In this document: piece by piece, positions 12,393 through 21,613 of the stretch
Position numbering within the stretch: position 1 is the stretch's first letter
How the letters are laid out: each line of letters begins with the position of its first letter
DNA from: Thermopetrobacter sp. TC1
GTDB lineage: Bacteria; Pseudomonadota; Alphaproteobacteria; Rhizobiales; Aestuariivirgaceae
Assembly: GCF_000746275.1 (NCBI RefSeq)
Contig: NZ_KN050829.1
Span: 1-64,000 of the forward strand
Direction of reading: 5' to 3'
DNA: 64,000 nt
The notes under the pieces: model-generated
Database searches by the model: none
What the model was told of the DNA's origin: nothing
The model's input: only the letters and a program-made list of their open reading frames with translations
Translations under genes and position numbers: made by a program

Positions 12393-13048
12393 ACATCATT
12401 CTGTTCGGCCCGCCGGGTGCGGGCAAGGGCACCCAGGCCAAGCGGCTGCAGAAGAGCCGTGGCCTCATTCAGCTCTCCACCGGTGACATGCTGCGCGCCG
12501 CCGTGGCCGCCGGCACGGAGTACGGCAAGAAGGCCAAGGAGATCATGGAGAAGGGCGAGCTCGTGCCCGACGAGGTCGTCATCAACATCATCTCCGACCG
12601 CCTGGAGGAGGACGACGTGAAGAACGCCCCGGGCGTCATCTTCGACGGCTTCCCCCGCACCGTGGCCCAGGCCGAGGCCCTGGACAAGATGCTGGCCGAG
12701 AAGGGCATGAAGCTGGATGCCGTTATCGTGCTCGACGTCGATGACGACGCGCTGGTGGAGCGCATCACCGGCCGCTTCACCTGCGCCAAGTGCGGCAAGG
12801 GCTATCACGAGAAGTTCGAGCGCCCGAAAGTGGAGGGCGTGTGCGACGAGTGCGGCTCCACCGAGTTCACCCGCCGCGCCGACGACAACGAGGAGACGGT
12901 GCGCCAGCGCCTGGAGGCCTACCATGCGCAGACGGCGCCGCTGATCGAGTATTACGAGAAGGCGGGCATCGTGAAGCGCGTGGACGGCATGGCCTCCATC
13001 GACGAGGTGACCAGGCAGATCGAGCAGGTGCTCGATTCGCTGTCCTGA
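12389..13048 (+). CDS. adk: Adenylate kinase, zinc-lid type
   Basis: 219 residues, long-form adenylate kinase (ATP + AMP to 2 ADP), cytoplasmic. The P-loop GPPGAGKGTQA is at the N-terminus and DGFPRT binds AMP. The LID domain carries four cysteines as CAKC (about residues 131-134) and CDEC (about 152-155), the pattern of a structural metal site. Zinc lids are common in Gram-positives and are known in some alphaproteobacteria such as Paracoccus. AGAGGAAAAG precedes the ATG, which overlaps the secY stop. Confidence 0.97.
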
Positions 13049-13417
13049 ACGGTATTCGCGCCGGGCTCTGAATGAAAAGGCGGGCCCGGCGCCGGCCATT
13101 TTCCCTCCCGGGGGCATCCATGCGGCGCTTGACGGAATCGTCACGCGGTCGTAAAGAGGGAGCGGAAAAGAGCTGATCTGCCGTTCGGGCTTTCTGATGG
13201 ATGGGTCTTCGGACCGGTCCAGAAGGAAGCCCTTTGCCCGTTCTGCAGGGGGATCGTGCCCGTGAAAAGGGCGAACATGCCGCTGCGGATGCGGGCAAAA
13301 CGGCAAGGAGAAGACGACAAAGGCAGGAACGATCAACCCACTGGCCTCCGCGCCCTTAAAGCTCCCCATGAGGGGAGGGCGGGGCGGAAGCCGGCAGAAA
13401 AGCGTGAGGCAAAGGCA
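13049..13417 (+). other. 369-base spacer between adk and rpsM
   Basis: No convincing gene. In-frame ATGs upstream of rpsM (for example at 13256) would add a non-conserved basic extension to S13 and are rejected. A perfect hairpin, CTCCCC (13362-13367), loop ATGA, GGGGAG (13372-13377), possibly extended by CGCCC/GGGCG, lies about 40 bases before the rpsM start. In alpha-type operons a leader structure before rpsM often mediates S4 feedback; an equivalent role here is only a guess. Confidence 0.4.
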
Positions 13418-13786
13418 GTGGCCCGTATCGCTGGCGTCAACATACCGACGAACAAGCGCGTGGTGATCGCGCTTCAGTACATTCACGGCATCGGTCCCAA
13501 GTTCGCGCGCGACATCCTGGCCAAGGCCGGGATCGACGAGAACAAGCGCGTCAACGAGCTGACCGATCAGGAGGTCATCGCCATCCGCGAGATCATCGAC
13601 CGCGACTACATCGTGGAGGGTGATCTGCGGCGTCAGGTGGCCATGAACATCAAGCGGCTGATGGATCTGGGCTGCTATCGCGGGCTCAGGCACCGGCGCG
13701 GTCTGCCCGTGCGCGGGCAGCGCACCCATACCAACGCCCGCACCCGCAAGGGCCCGGCCAAGCCCATCGCCGGCAAGAAGAAGTGA
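13418..13786 (+). CDS. rpsM: 30S ribosomal protein S13
   Basis: 122 residues from a GTG start at 13418 ([20 protein letters not shown]), chosen because S13 proteins begin M-A-R-I-A-G-V-(N/D)-(I/L)-P and GAGG lies just upstream. The helix-hairpin part ([14 protein letters not shown]) and the basic tail with [20 protein letters not shown] are present. S13 contacts the 50S subunit and P-site tRNA. Confidence 0.96.
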   Translation: MARIAGVNIPTNKRVVIALQYIHGIGPKFARDILAKAGIDENKRVNELTDQEVIAIREIIDRDYIVEGDLRRQVAMNIKRLMDLGCYRGLRHRRGLPVRGQRTHTNARTRKGPAKPIAGKKK

Positions 13787-13888
13787 TCGGCCGCGCCGCA
13801 CGTTTGCTGCGGCGCCATGGCCTGAAGGGCAGGCAGCCGGCTTGCATCGCCGGCGGACAGGAACCACATTTCAAGAGCGGTATTCGAA

Positions 13889-14278
<390 letters not shown>

Positions 14279-14487
14279 TCGGTGCTGGCCGCCGAAAGGT
14301 TTCGCCGGGCGGCATGAGCCTCTCTGAACAAGGGAGGGCAGGGCAGCCCGGGCGCAAAAACCGGCGGCCAGTCCGCAAGCCCAACTGAAAAGGGCGATGT
14401 GAGGCGTATGCGGGAATGTCAGGATGGCGGCATCCGGCACATGGGATATCCGAGCCGCATGACGAACAAAGCGATAGGGCACGTGTC

Positions 14488-15519
14488 ATGGACAAGCAGC
14501 AGGTCAATCAGAAGAACTGGCAGGAGCTGATCAAGCCGAGCAAGCTGGAGGTGATCCCCGGGCGGGATCCGCAGCGGCAGGCGACCATCGTTGCCGAGCC
14601 GCTGGAGCGCGGCTTCGGCATGACCCTGGGCAATGCCCTGCGGCGCGTGTTGCTGTCCTCGCTGCAGGGGGCGGCCGTCACCGCCATTCAGATCGACGGC
14701 GTCCTGCACGAGTTTTCCTCCATCTCCGGCGTGCGCGAGGACGTCACCGACATCGTTCTCAACGTCAAGGAGATCGCCTTCCGCATGCACGGGGACGGGC
14801 CGAAGCGCCTTACCCTGAAGAAGGAAGGCCCCGGCGTGGTCACCGCCGGCGACATTCAGGAGACGGCCGACGTTGAGGTCCTCAACAAGGATCATGTCAT
14901 CTGCACCCTTGATGAGGGCGTGGAGATCCGCATGGAGCTCACCGTCAACACCGGCAAGGGCTATGTGCCGGCGGAGCGCAACCGCCCCTCCGATGCGCCC
15001 ATCGGCCTCATTCCCGTCGATTCCCTCTATTCGCCGGTGAAGCGCGTCTCCTACAAGGTGGAGAACACCCGCGAGGGTCAGGTCCTCGACTATGACAAGC
15101 TCACCATGACCGTGGAGACCGACGGTTCGGTGAGCCCGGAGGATGCCGTGGCCTATGCCGCGCGCATTCTGCAGGATCAGTTCCAGGTCTTCATCAACTT
15201 CGAGGAGCCGCAGGTGGAGGCGAAGGAGGAGGAGAAGCCGGAGCTGGAGTTCAACGCCGCGCTTCTCAAGAAGGTGGACGAGCTGGAGCTCTCCGTGCGC
15301 TCCGCCAACTGCCTGAAGAACGACAATATCGTCTACATCGGCGACCTCATCCAGAAGACCGAGGCCGAAATGCTGCGCACGCCCAACTTCGGGCGCAAGT
15401 CCTTGAACGAGATCAAGGAGGTTCTGGCGCAGATGGGCCTGCATCTGGGCATGGAGGTGCCGAACTGGCCGCCTGAGAACATCGAGGAGCTGGCCAAGAA
15501 GTACGAGAACAACTACTGA
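14488..15519 (+). CDS. rpoA: DNA-directed RNA polymerase subunit alpha
   Basis: 343 residues from ATG 14488 ([20 protein letters not shown]). The N-terminal dimerisation domain shows [20 protein letters not shown] and [20 protein letters not shown]. The C-terminal domain that contacts UP elements and activators shows [17 protein letters not shown] and [16 protein letters not shown]. The length is normal. An in-frame ATG at 14416 is rejected because the upstream residues are not conserved. The Shine-Dalgarno is weak. Confidence 0.97.
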   Translation: MDKQQVNQKNWQELIKPSKLEVIPGRDPQRQATIVAEPLERGFGMTLGNALRRVLLSSLQGAAVTAIQIDGVLHEFSSISGVREDVTDIVLNVKEIAFRMHGDGPKRLTLKKEGPGVVTAGDIQETADVEVLNKDHVICTLDEGVEIRMELTVNTGKGYVPAERNRPSDAPIGLIPVDSLYSPVKRVSYKVENTREGQVLDYDKLTMTVETDGSVSPEDAVAYAARILQDQFQVFINFEEPQVEAKEEEKPELEFNAALLKKVDELELSVRSANCLKNDNIVYIGDLIQKTEAEMLRTPNFGRKSLNEIKEVLAQMGLHLGMEVPNWPPENIEELAKKYENNY

Positions 15520-15752
15520 CGGCAAAACACCGAACACGCCCATCCGCCCCGCACCGCCGCCCGTCATGAGGGCAAGCCCGCATGGATGGGCAGGGGATGC
15601 GGGAAAGGGCGATTGCGGAAATGCGCAAAGGAAGCTTTGCCCATTTCCGCGTGAAGCGAAAAGAGTAACGCGCCTGCGGCGCCAGGCGGCATCCCGCAAG
15701 GGAACGGGGGAAAGACCCGCCTGCGCCGGGAAAAGAGGAAGGAACAGGAGCC

Positions 15753-16211
15753 ATGCGTCACCGCAAGCGCAAGGGGCGTCTTAACCGCACCGCTGAGCAT
15801 CGTCAGGCGATGTTCGCCAACATGGCGGCCGCGCTCATCGAGCATGAGCAGATCGTCACCACCCTGCCCAAGGCCAAGGCCCTGCGCGGGGTGGTCGAGC
15901 GTCTCATCACCCTGGCCAAGAAGGGACAGGATGAGAGCAAGCGCCTGCATTATTATCGCCTCGCCATCGCCCGGCTGCAGAACAAGAAGGACGCGGCCAG
16001 GAAGCTCTTCGAGGTGCTGGGGCCGCGCTATGCCGAGCGCCCGGGCGGCTATACCCGTGTGCTCAAGGCCGGCTATCGGTATGGCGACAATGCGCCCATG
16101 GCCGTGATCGAGCTTGTTGATCGCGATCCCGAGGCCAAGGGCAAGAAGGACCGCGAACGCCGCGCCGCCGAGGAGCAGGCGCAGGAAGAGACGGCCGAGG
16201 CGGCGTCATAA
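15753..16211 (+). CDS. rplQ: 50S ribosomal protein L17
   Basis: 152 residues. Begins [20 protein letters not shown], with [18 protein letters not shown], and a C-terminal acidic/Lys-rich extension ([20 protein letters not shown]) beyond the core, as in other alphaproteobacteria. GAGGAAGGAACAGGAG precedes the ATG. It is the last gene before the operon terminator. Confidence 0.97.
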   Translation: MRHRKRKGRLNRTAEHRQAMFANMAAALIEHEQIVTTLPKAKALRGVVERLITLAKKGQDESKRLHYYRLAIARLQNKKDAARKLFEVLGPRYAERPGGYTRVLKAGYRYGDNAPMAVIELVDRDPEAKGKKDRERRAAEEQAQEETAEAAS

Positions 16212-16302
16212 TTCCTGTTGCCCTCAAACGGGCGTAAAATCAGCCCTTGCGCTGGCGCCATGGTGCTTAGGCCTCTGGCAGGCAGATCCGGAACACAATC
16301 TC

Positions 16303-16334
16303 GCGCTCTCGCCCCCCGGCGAGGGCGCTTTTTT
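16303..16334 (+). terminator. Rho-independent terminator of the ribosomal operon
   Basis: GCGCTCTCGCC (16303-16313), loop CCCC, GGCGAGGGCGC (16318-16328): an 11-bp stem with one G-U wobble, followed by six T. It lies 92 bases after the rplQ stop and closes the S10-spc-alpha transcription unit. Confidence 0.9.
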
Positions 16335-16378
16335 GTACGGCCGTCAAATCGACCAAGGATAAATGACCGCACATGGGA

Positions 16379-16495
16379 TCACACGACAGGAGACAATGGC
16401 CATCTAACTCGTCACCCCCAGCGAAAGCCTTTAGGTCTCGAGCCATAAATGCATGAGTGAATGGCCTAGGATACCGGATGAACTACGGTATGACG
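16379..16495 (-). repeat. MITE-like element, copy M1 (inverse orientation)
   Basis: Read on the minus strand this resembles the element at 21173-21308. It contains CTCGTCACCCCC..GCGAAAGCCTTTAGGTCTCG and the motif ATACCGGATG..CGGTATGACG, and its left end CACACGACAGG resembles the terminal inverted repeat CACACTACACGACA. The ends are degraded. It lies between the ribosomal terminator and the AT-rich island. Confidence 0.55.
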
Positions 16496-16671
16496 ACATG
16501 AGTTATAATCACGAGTTATAATTATGAAGAACAATTGACTTTTAGGTTTAAATTAACAAATATTATAATGATGAAAAAGCTCATCAACCAAAAACAACTG
16601 ACAAAATATTGATTATTTGGTAAAAACTATTTATTATTACAAAGGACAATCAATTTATCTCGGGCAAAAAA
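16496..16671. other. AT-rich island between convergent genes
   Basis: About 170 bases of roughly 20% GC in a 63% GC background. It contains a tandem direct repeat GAGTTATAAT (16500-16509 and 16513-16522) and many A/T runs. It lies between the end of the ribosomal operon and the 3' end of the ABC-F gene, so no promoter is needed here. No open frame of note. It may be foreign DNA or the edge of a lost element. Confidence 0.6.
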
Positions 16672-18618
16672 TCAGGATTGGCTGCGGGCGGCCTCCAGCT
16701 CCTCCAGCGTGGCCGACAGCGCAAGCCAGCGCTCTTCCAGACGGGTGAGCTCTTCGGCCAGACGGGTGCGGGCGGCGGCGAATCGGGCGGCCTGTTCCGC
16801 ATCCTCGGCATAAAGGCGCCCGCCATCCAGCGCCGCATCGAAAACGCCGATCTTTTCTTCAAGCGCCGCCATGTCCTCTTCCAGCCGGGCCAGCTCCCGC
16901 CGCAACCGGCCGACATTGGGTCGCCGTTCACCGGGCGCTGCCTGCTGTTTTTTCGCCGCTTCCGTTTCCCCGGCCGCCTGCCCGCGCCTGCCTTCGCAAG
17001 CGCTTTTCTCCGCCCGCGCCCGCTTGCGCATCATGCGCGCCCGCTCCAGCACCAGCCGCTCGTAATCGGCAAGATCGCCTTCGAAAGGCCGCACCACACC
17101 GCCATCCACCAGCCACAGCCGGTCGGCCACTGCCTCGATCAGCTGCCGGTCATGCGCAATCAGGATCACCGCGCCCTCATAATCATTGAGCGCCTCGATC
17201 AGCCGCGCCCGCGCCTCCATGTCCAGATGGTTCGTCGGCTCATCCAGCACCAGAAGATGCGGCGCATGAAAGCCGGCGAGCATGAACAAGAGCCGCGCCT
17301 TCTCACCGCCGGAGAGCGTCTGAACCGGATTGTCGGCCAGATCGGCGGAAAAGCCGAACTGCCCCAGTTTCGCCCGCCGCTCGGCCTCCGTTGCCTCCGG
17401 CATCAGATCCAGCACATGCTGATAGGGGCTTTGCTGCGGATTGAGTTCCTCCAGCTGATGCTGGGCGAAATAGCCGGTGCGCAGGCGCTTGTGATGCCGC
17501 ATGACGCCGGACAGCAGCGGCAGCCGCCCGCACAGGACCTTCGCCAGCGTCGATTTGCCCTGACCATTCAGGCCGAGCAGCGCGATGCGGTCATCAGGAT
17601 CGATGCGCAGGTTGAGATCGCGCAGCACCGCGCGCCCGTCATAACCGGCGGCGGCCTCTTCCAGGCGGATCAGCGGCGGGTTGAGGCGCCGGGTAGGGGA
17701 GGGGAAATAAAAGGGTGGCACCCGCTCCTCCACCACCAGCTCCACCTCTTTCATCCGCGCCAAGGCCTTCAGCCGGCTTTGAGCCTGCCGCGCCTTGCTG
17801 GCCTTGGCCCGGAAGCGCGCGATGAAGGCCTCCATGTGCCGGCGCTTTTCCTCCTGTTTCTTGCGCAGCTTCATCATTTGCGCCTGCCGCGCCGCCCGCA
17901 GTTTCTGAAAGGTCTCGAAATTGCCGGAATAGAAATCAAGCCGCCGCTCTGTCAGATGCACGATGACATTAACAGAATCGGTGAGCAGATCGCGATCGTG
18001 GGAGATGAGCAGGAAAGTATGCGGATAGCTGCGCAGAAACTGCTTCAGCCACAGCACGCCTTCCAGATCCAGATAGTTCGTTGGCTCATCCAGCAGCAGC
18101 AGATCGGGCGCGGCAAACAGCGCCGCCGCCAGCGCCACCCGCATGCGCCAGCCGCCGGAGAAGCTGGAACAGGGCCTGTGCATCTCCTCTTCGGAAAAGC
18201 CCAGCCCCGCCAGAATGCGCGCCGCCCGCGCCGGGGCGGCATGTGCGTCAATATCGGCAAGGCGCGTGTGAATCTCGCCGATGCGATGCGGATCCGTCAC
18301 CGTTTCCAGTTCGCGCAAAAGGGCGGCACGCTCCTTATCCGCGGCGAGAACGATATTAAGCAGGCTCTCTTCGCCCCCCGGCGCCTCCTGGGCCACGGTG
18401 CCGATGCGAATGCCCTTGCGCACCTGAATGCGCCCGCTTTCCGGCGAGAGCTCGCCGAAGATGAGACGAAACAGCGTGGATTTTCCCGCCCCATTGCGTC
18501 CGATCAGCCCGGCCCGCGCCCCGGCTGGCAGGGCAAGCGTGGCCTTCTCGAACAACACCTTCTCGCCGATGCGGTATGTGAGATCGTTGATGTGCAGCAT
18601 GCCGGTATCCAAGGGCAA
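16672..18618 (-). CDS. ABC-F family ATPase, YheS-like
   Basis: Up to 648 residues with two ABC ATPase domains and no membrane segment. Domain 1: Walker A GRNGAGKST, signature FSGGWRMR, Walker B LLLLDEPTNYLD. Domain 2: GLNGQGKST, LSGGEKARL, LLVLDEPTNHLD. Between them is the ABC-F linker with RFRAKASKARQAQSRLKAL, as in YheS. A charged C-terminal coiled-coil follows (about residues 540-645). ABC-F proteins bind the ribosomal E site and rescue or tune translation. The start is uncertain: a second in-frame ATG at 18600 (MLHINDLTYRIG) fits the family better than 18618. Confidence 0.92.
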   Translation of the reverse strand: MPLDTGMLHINDLTYRIGEKVLFEKATLALPAGARAGLIGRNGAGKSTLFRLIFGELSPESGRIQVRKGIRIGTVAQEAPGGEESLLNIVLAADKERAALLRELETVTDPHRIGEIHTRLADIDAHAAPARAARILAGLGFSEEEMHRPCSSFSGGWRMRVALAAALFAAPDLLLLDEPTNYLDLEGVLWLKQFLRSYPHTFLLISHDRDLLTDSVNVIVHLTERRLDFYSGNFETFQKLRAARQAQMMKLRKKQEEKRRHMEAFIARFRAKASKARQAQSRLKALARMKEVELVVEERVPPFYFPSPTRRLNPPLIRLEEAAAGYDGRAVLRDLNLRIDPDDRIALLGLNGQGKSTLAKVLCGRLPLLSGVMRHHKRLRTGYFAQHQLEELNPQQSPYQHVLDLMPEATEAERRAKLGQFGFSADLADNPVQTLSGGEKARLLFMLAGFHAPHLLVLDEPTNHLDMEARARLIEALNDYEGAVILIAHDRQLIEAVADRLWLVDGGVVRPFEGDLADYERLVLERARMMRKRARAEKSACEGRRGQAAGETEAAKKQQAAPGERRPNVGRLRRELARLEEDMAALEEKIGVFDAALDGGRLYAEDAEQAARFAAARTRLAEELTRLEERWLALSATLEELEAARSQS

Positions 18619-18886
18619 AGGGCAGACAGGGCATCATGCGCTTTTGCCGCAGAAAAGCCGCACGGAACCATGACGTCAAGCGGCATGGGCAGGAAGGGGA
18701 ATGAGCGAACAAGGTCTGGGCAGCCCTCTAGCCAGAAAAGGGTTTCAACCTCTTCAAGGAACCGTCCGGAGAAATTTGAAAGCCCCGCCAAACAGTCTGG
18801 TAAGGATATACAATATCCTTCCGGCAGTAAGCTCTGAGCCCTGAAGAACAATTCTTTACTGCCATCACTCCTTGCCGGATCAGGCT
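18619..18886. repeat. Intergenic stretch with a single palindromic unit and composite-repeat fragment
   Basis: Contains GGATAT-ACA-ATATCC (18804-18818), one unit of the 3-base-loop palindrome family, flanked by AAGGAT and TTCCGGCAGTAAG. This is followed by CCCTGAAGAAC (about 18838), which is also found in the composite repeats at 29515 and 33385. No gene is seen. Confidence 0.6.
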
Positions 18887-19906
18887 TTATGGGCAGGATT
18901 TCGTGTTCATGGCGGCCAGGCGCTGCCAGCGCGGGCTGCAGGCGGCGTTCTGACAATAGAAGCGGGCAATGGGCGGCAGCGGAATGGCATGCGCCAGGTT
19001 GAGCGGACGGCCGTTGGCGGAGAGGGTGGAGACCACCATGCCGACGAGCTCTCCCCGCTCATTGAACACCGGGCCGCCCGACTCGCCGCGGCGCGTGGAC
19101 ATGCGCAGGACGATGGCATCGGGATAGCCATAGTTGCCATAATGAACGACCCGGGAGAAGTGCATGGACTTGACCGTGCCAATGCGGGCGAGCGCACTGC
19201 CGCCGCGGGGGCGGCCGAGGGAGAAGACCGCCTGCCCGGGCTTCAGGCAGGGTGAGGCGGCGGGAACGACCGGCCGGCCAAAGCGATCCTGCAGCCGGAG
19301 TAGACCGATGTCATTGTCCGGCCGGACGGCGACAACCGTGCCTTCATGAATGCGGCCGTCCTCGCCGCGGGCGCTGACCCGGTAATTGCGGTTAACCGCC
19401 ACGTGGCCGGCGGTGATGACATGGCCTTGCGCATCGACGATGAACCCGGACCCGGAGGAGACGCCGCGGCTGATGCCGGCATCCAGCGCCATTTTCTTGC
19501 GTGGCTGACGCACGACAAGCGTGACGAAGGAGGGAGAGACTCGCCGCAACAGATCGTTGATGCTCTGAGGCAGGCGAGAGCCGGTGGGCTGTGCATCGGT
19601 TTCCACGGCGATGGTGCGGGGCGGTTCTGCCTCTTCCAGGCGTTCTCCCCCCGCACAACCGGCAAGCATGCTCCCAAGCGCCAGCACGGCCAAAACGGAC
19701 AGAAAAGCGGGTATTGAAACGCGGGCCCGATCCGCCAATACATGCCATGATGAACGGCGGAGGGGTGATAAAGCCGGGCATCTGCACTGATCAAGCCGGT
19801 TGACCGCCTTGCCCTGCTGTAACGCTCGTTTCTGCCCGCGCGCAGTCTTCATCCTCGCCTTCCCTGCTTCCTTCATCAGACAGGCCCCTTTTTGCCGTCT
19901 GATCAT
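18887..19906 (-). CDS. Trypsin-like serine protease, probable lipoprotein
   Basis: Open frame of 339 residues. A hydrophobic segment (FLSVLAVLALGSMLAGC) with a lipobox LAGC ends at Cys84, so the mature protein probably is lipid-anchored in the envelope. The chymotrypsin-fold catalytic triad is visible: His in ITAGHV, Asp in DNDIGLL, Ser in RGESGGPVF. There is no PDZ domain, unlike DegP/DegQ. The N-terminus is uncertain: nothing before about residue 57 looks conserved, and a TTG at 19738 would give a normal 27-residue lipoprotein signal. Function beyond proteolysis is unknown. Confidence 0.8.
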   Translation of the reverse strand: MIRRQKGACLMKEAGKARMKTARGQKRALQQGKAVNRLDQCRCPALSPLRRSSWHVLADRARVSIPAFLSVLAVLALGSMLAGCAGGERLEEAEPPRTIAVETDAQPTGSRLPQSINDLLRRVSPSFVTLVVRQPRKKMALDAGISRGVSSGSGFIVDAQGHVITAGHVAVNRNYRVSARGEDGRIHEGTVVAVRPDNDIGLLRLQDRFGRPVVPAASPCLKPGQAVFSLGRPRGGSALARIGTVKSMHFSRVVHYGNYGYPDAIVLRMSTRRGESGGPVFNERGELVGMVVSTLSANGRPLNLAHAIPLPPIARFYCQNAACSPRWQRLAAMNTKSCP

Positions 19907-19995
19907 GGAAATGACAAGGCGGAAGCCACTTTCGCGCGCAAGATGCGTTTACCCTTAAATCGCGGCCGTTTTTCTGCATGAGCAGGAAGTGGCGC

Positions 19996-20018
19996 TTGCA
20001 ACATTCCAGTTTACTGGT
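19996..20018 (+). promoter_or_regulatory. Possible MerR-type operator upstream of cueR
   Basis: A dyad CCAGT-TT-ACTGG (20006-20017), extended as AT.CCAGT/ACTGG.AT, follows a -35-like TTGCAA (19996-20001). It lies 43 bases before the cueR start. MerR-family proteins bind dyads within stretched promoters and often act on their own gene. No convincing -10 is visible. Confidence 0.3.
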
Positions 20019-20059
20019 ATCTTTCTGAATCAAGAGAAATGGATGACGGGGAGGTCTGC

Positions 20060-20482
20060 ATGAACATCCGGGATGCGGCGCGATTGTCCGGCCTGCCGGT
20101 GAAGACCGTGCGGTATTATGACGAGATCGGGCTGGTCTGCCCCGATCGGCGCGAGAATGGCTATCGCGACTATTCGCAGCGGGACGTGCACATGCTGCGC
20201 TTTCTGGCGCGGGCGCGCTCGCTTGGCTTTTCCATCGAGGAATGCCGGCAGCTGCTCTCGCTCTATCAGGACCGCAACCGCGCCTCGCGAGACGTGAAAC
20301 GGCTGGCGGAAGAGCGCATCCGCCAGATCGATCGCAAGATTCAGGAGCTCAAGGCCCTGCGCGCCACACTCGGGCATCTGGTGGCAGCCTGCCATGGGGA
20401 CGACCGGCCGGACTGCCCCATTCTCGACGGTCTGGCCGGAGAGGAGGAAGGCGCCTTGGATACCACGCCCATGCCGGGCTGA
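20060..20482 (+). CDS. cueR: CueR-like copper-sensing transcriptional regulator
   Basis: 140 residues from ATG 20060, with GGGGAGG 6 bases upstream (an in-frame ATG at 20039 lies before this site). N-terminal winged helix: MNIRDAARLSGLPVKTVRYYDEIGLV. A dimerisation helix follows, then the metal-binding loop CHGDDRPDC with Cys111 and Cys119 spaced exactly as in CueR (C-x7-C). CueR senses Cu(I) and activates copper efflux genes. No copper ATPase or oxidase is adjacent; the next gene encodes a NifX-like protein. Confidence 0.9.
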   Translation: MNIRDAARLSGLPVKTVRYYDEIGLVCPDRRENGYRDYSQRDVHMLRFLARARSLGFSIEECRQLLSLYQDRNRASRDVKRLAEERIRQIDRKIQELKALRATLGHLVAACHGDDRPDCPILDGLAGEEEGALDTTPMPG

Positions 20483-20577
20483 GGGCCGGACTTTCTGGGC
20501 ACCTGGTGCCTGAGGGGCGCATAGGGTGCAGAAAAGGCGAAACAGGAAGAATTCCGCATTGTTGGAGCATGAGACCC

Positions 20578-20910
20578 ATGAAAATCGCGGTGACCAGCCA
20601 GAACTACCGGACCGTGACCGGCCATGCCGGCAAGACCCGGCGTTTCATCATCTATGAGGTGGATGAGGACGGCACCTTTCGCGAGGTGGAGCGGCTGGAT
20701 CTGCCGAAGGAGATGAGCATTCACGCCCATCCGGCCCATGAGCCGCATCCGCTGGATTCGGTGCATTACCTGCTGACGGCGGGATGCGGCCAGGGCTTTG
20801 TCAACAAGATGGAGCAGCGGGGCGTGCAGGTGTTCATCACCGATGAGGAGGACCCGGCCAAGGCCGTGGGCAGCCTTCTGCGCCAACTCGGCTGGCGCAC
20901 GGTGCACTGA
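20578..20910 (+). CDS. NifX/NifB-type iron-molybdenum cofactor-binding-like protein
   Basis: 110 residues from ATG 20578 (MKIAVTSQNYRTVTGHAGKTRRF), a single dinitrogenase Fe-Mo-cofactor-binding domain. The central helix-loop DSVHYLLTAGCGQGFVNKMEQRGVQVFIT matches the family pattern in which a Cys/Gly loop precedes a predicted strand. Stand-alone members occur in many non-fixing bacteria and are of unknown role. It is 95 bases after cueR on the same strand and may share its transcript. Confidence 0.8.
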   Translation: MKIAVTSQNYRTVTGHAGKTRRFIIYEVDEDGTFREVERLDLPKEMSIHAHPAHEPHPLDSVHYLLTAGCGQGFVNKMEQRGVQVFITDEEDPAKAVGSLLRQLGWRTVH

Positions 20911-21172
20911 ACAATCGGGCCTGAACCCCGAATGGCCAGAAGGGCCCCGCTTCCCTCATGGTGCCCGAGGACATTCGGGAAGTATGCTGTTGATGCCAAA
21001 TCGACCGAGGAAAAAGACTATTCATACGATGGGAGTTGGTTGTTTAACCCATTGATTAACGTAAAGAAAACGTCATTGCCGGCCTTGCCTGTCCCGGGCT
21101 TGAACCGGGATCCCGGCAATCCAGGGCCATGGATGAGGCAGGTCTGGTGGGCGATGGTGCTTACCAGCAGGC

Positions 21173-21308
21173 CATACTACACGACACACACAGTGTCATA
21201 CCGGCGAAAGCCGGTATCTCGGGCCACACATGCATGCATTAGCGGCACGAGACCTAAGGCTTCCGCCGGGGTGACGAGTTATATGGCAGCAGCATGTCGT
21301 GTAGTGTG
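21173..21308 (+). mobile_element. 136-bp MITE-like element, copy M2, intact
   Basis: Terminal inverted repeats CATACTACACGACA (21173-21186) and TGTCGTGTAGTGTG (21295-21308) match at 13 of 14 positions. It is flanked by 9-bp direct repeats CCAGCAGGC (21164-21172) and CCAGTAGGC (21309-21317), one mismatch. The uninterrupted composite repeats elsewhere carry a single CCAGCAGGC or CCAGTAGGC at this point, which shows the insertion and the target duplication. Inside are GTCATACCGGCGAAAGCCGG and GGGGTGACGAG. There is no coding capacity, so it would be moved in trans by an unseen transposase. Confidence 0.8.
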
Positions 21309-21340
21309 CCAGTAGGCTTGGTTTGTGTCGTAGGAAAAAT

Positions 21341-21470
21341 GCCGGAACGGGATTTTATCCCATTCCTTCAACGTCTTGGCGGGGTATATTACCCCGCCAT
21401 CCATACTTTGGGCGGGGTTGGAAACCCCGCTGAACTGTTGGGTCAAGGATATAAAATATCCTTCCGGCGG
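21341..21470. repeat. Array of four short palindromes with 3-base loops
   Basis: Units: GGGAT-TTT-ATCCC (21349-21361), GGCGGGGTA-TAT-TACCCCGCC (21378-21398), GCGGGGTT-GGA-AACCCCGC (21412-21430), AAGGATAT-AAA-ATATCCTT (21445-21463). Each stem is perfect, each loop is 3 bases, and stems differ in sequence, implying paired changes. The same kind of array is at 50071-50197. Confidence 0.75.
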
Positions 21471-21613
21471 TAAGATTAAATTCCGTTCCGGCGCGGTGAT
21501 CACCGCTTTGCACCCTGCAATCATTTCCTGCTGCATGATGGTTGACCCGTGGCGGCAAACGCGCTTCAAGGCGGGCGATGGGCACTGGCTTTTTTTTCCG
21601 GGAGAAAGAGGCA

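Larger units (their letters stand above)
20911..21613. repeat. Composite intergenic repeat (copy A) carrying a MITE insertion and palindrome array
   Basis: No gene. From about 20958 to 21172 and 21318 to 21345 the sequence matches the composite repeat also at 29285-29475, 33143-33360 and, inverted, 50205-50400: shared blocks include GGAAAAAGAC, CATTGATTAA, GAAAACGTCATTGCCGG, CCGGGATCCCGGCAATCCAG and GGGCGATGGTGCTTACCAG. The MITE-like element at 21173-21308 interrupts it. A palindrome array fills 21341-21470. Confidence 0.75.

Noticed and set aside
13256-13417. N-terminally extended S13 starting at an upstream ATG
   Set aside because: The 54 extra residues are not S13-like, and GTG 13418 has a ribosome-binding site and the conserved N-terminus.
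16536-16575. TTGACT..TATAAT promoter in the AT-rich island
   Set aside because: The spacer is 23 bases, too long for sigma-70, and no gene follows on the plus strand.
16678-18837. Long open frame (about 719 codons) on the plus strand opposite the ABC-F gene
   Set aside because: It has no recognisable motifs, runs antisense to a clear ATPase gene, and is expected from high GC at third positions. The same holds for long frames opposite the ribosomal genes (628-1926, 3871-5508), opposite the OmpA-like gene (24465-26306) and opposite nirB (54716-56644).
21341-21470. CRISPR array
   Set aside because: The units differ in sequence and the gaps are irregular; no cas genes are present.
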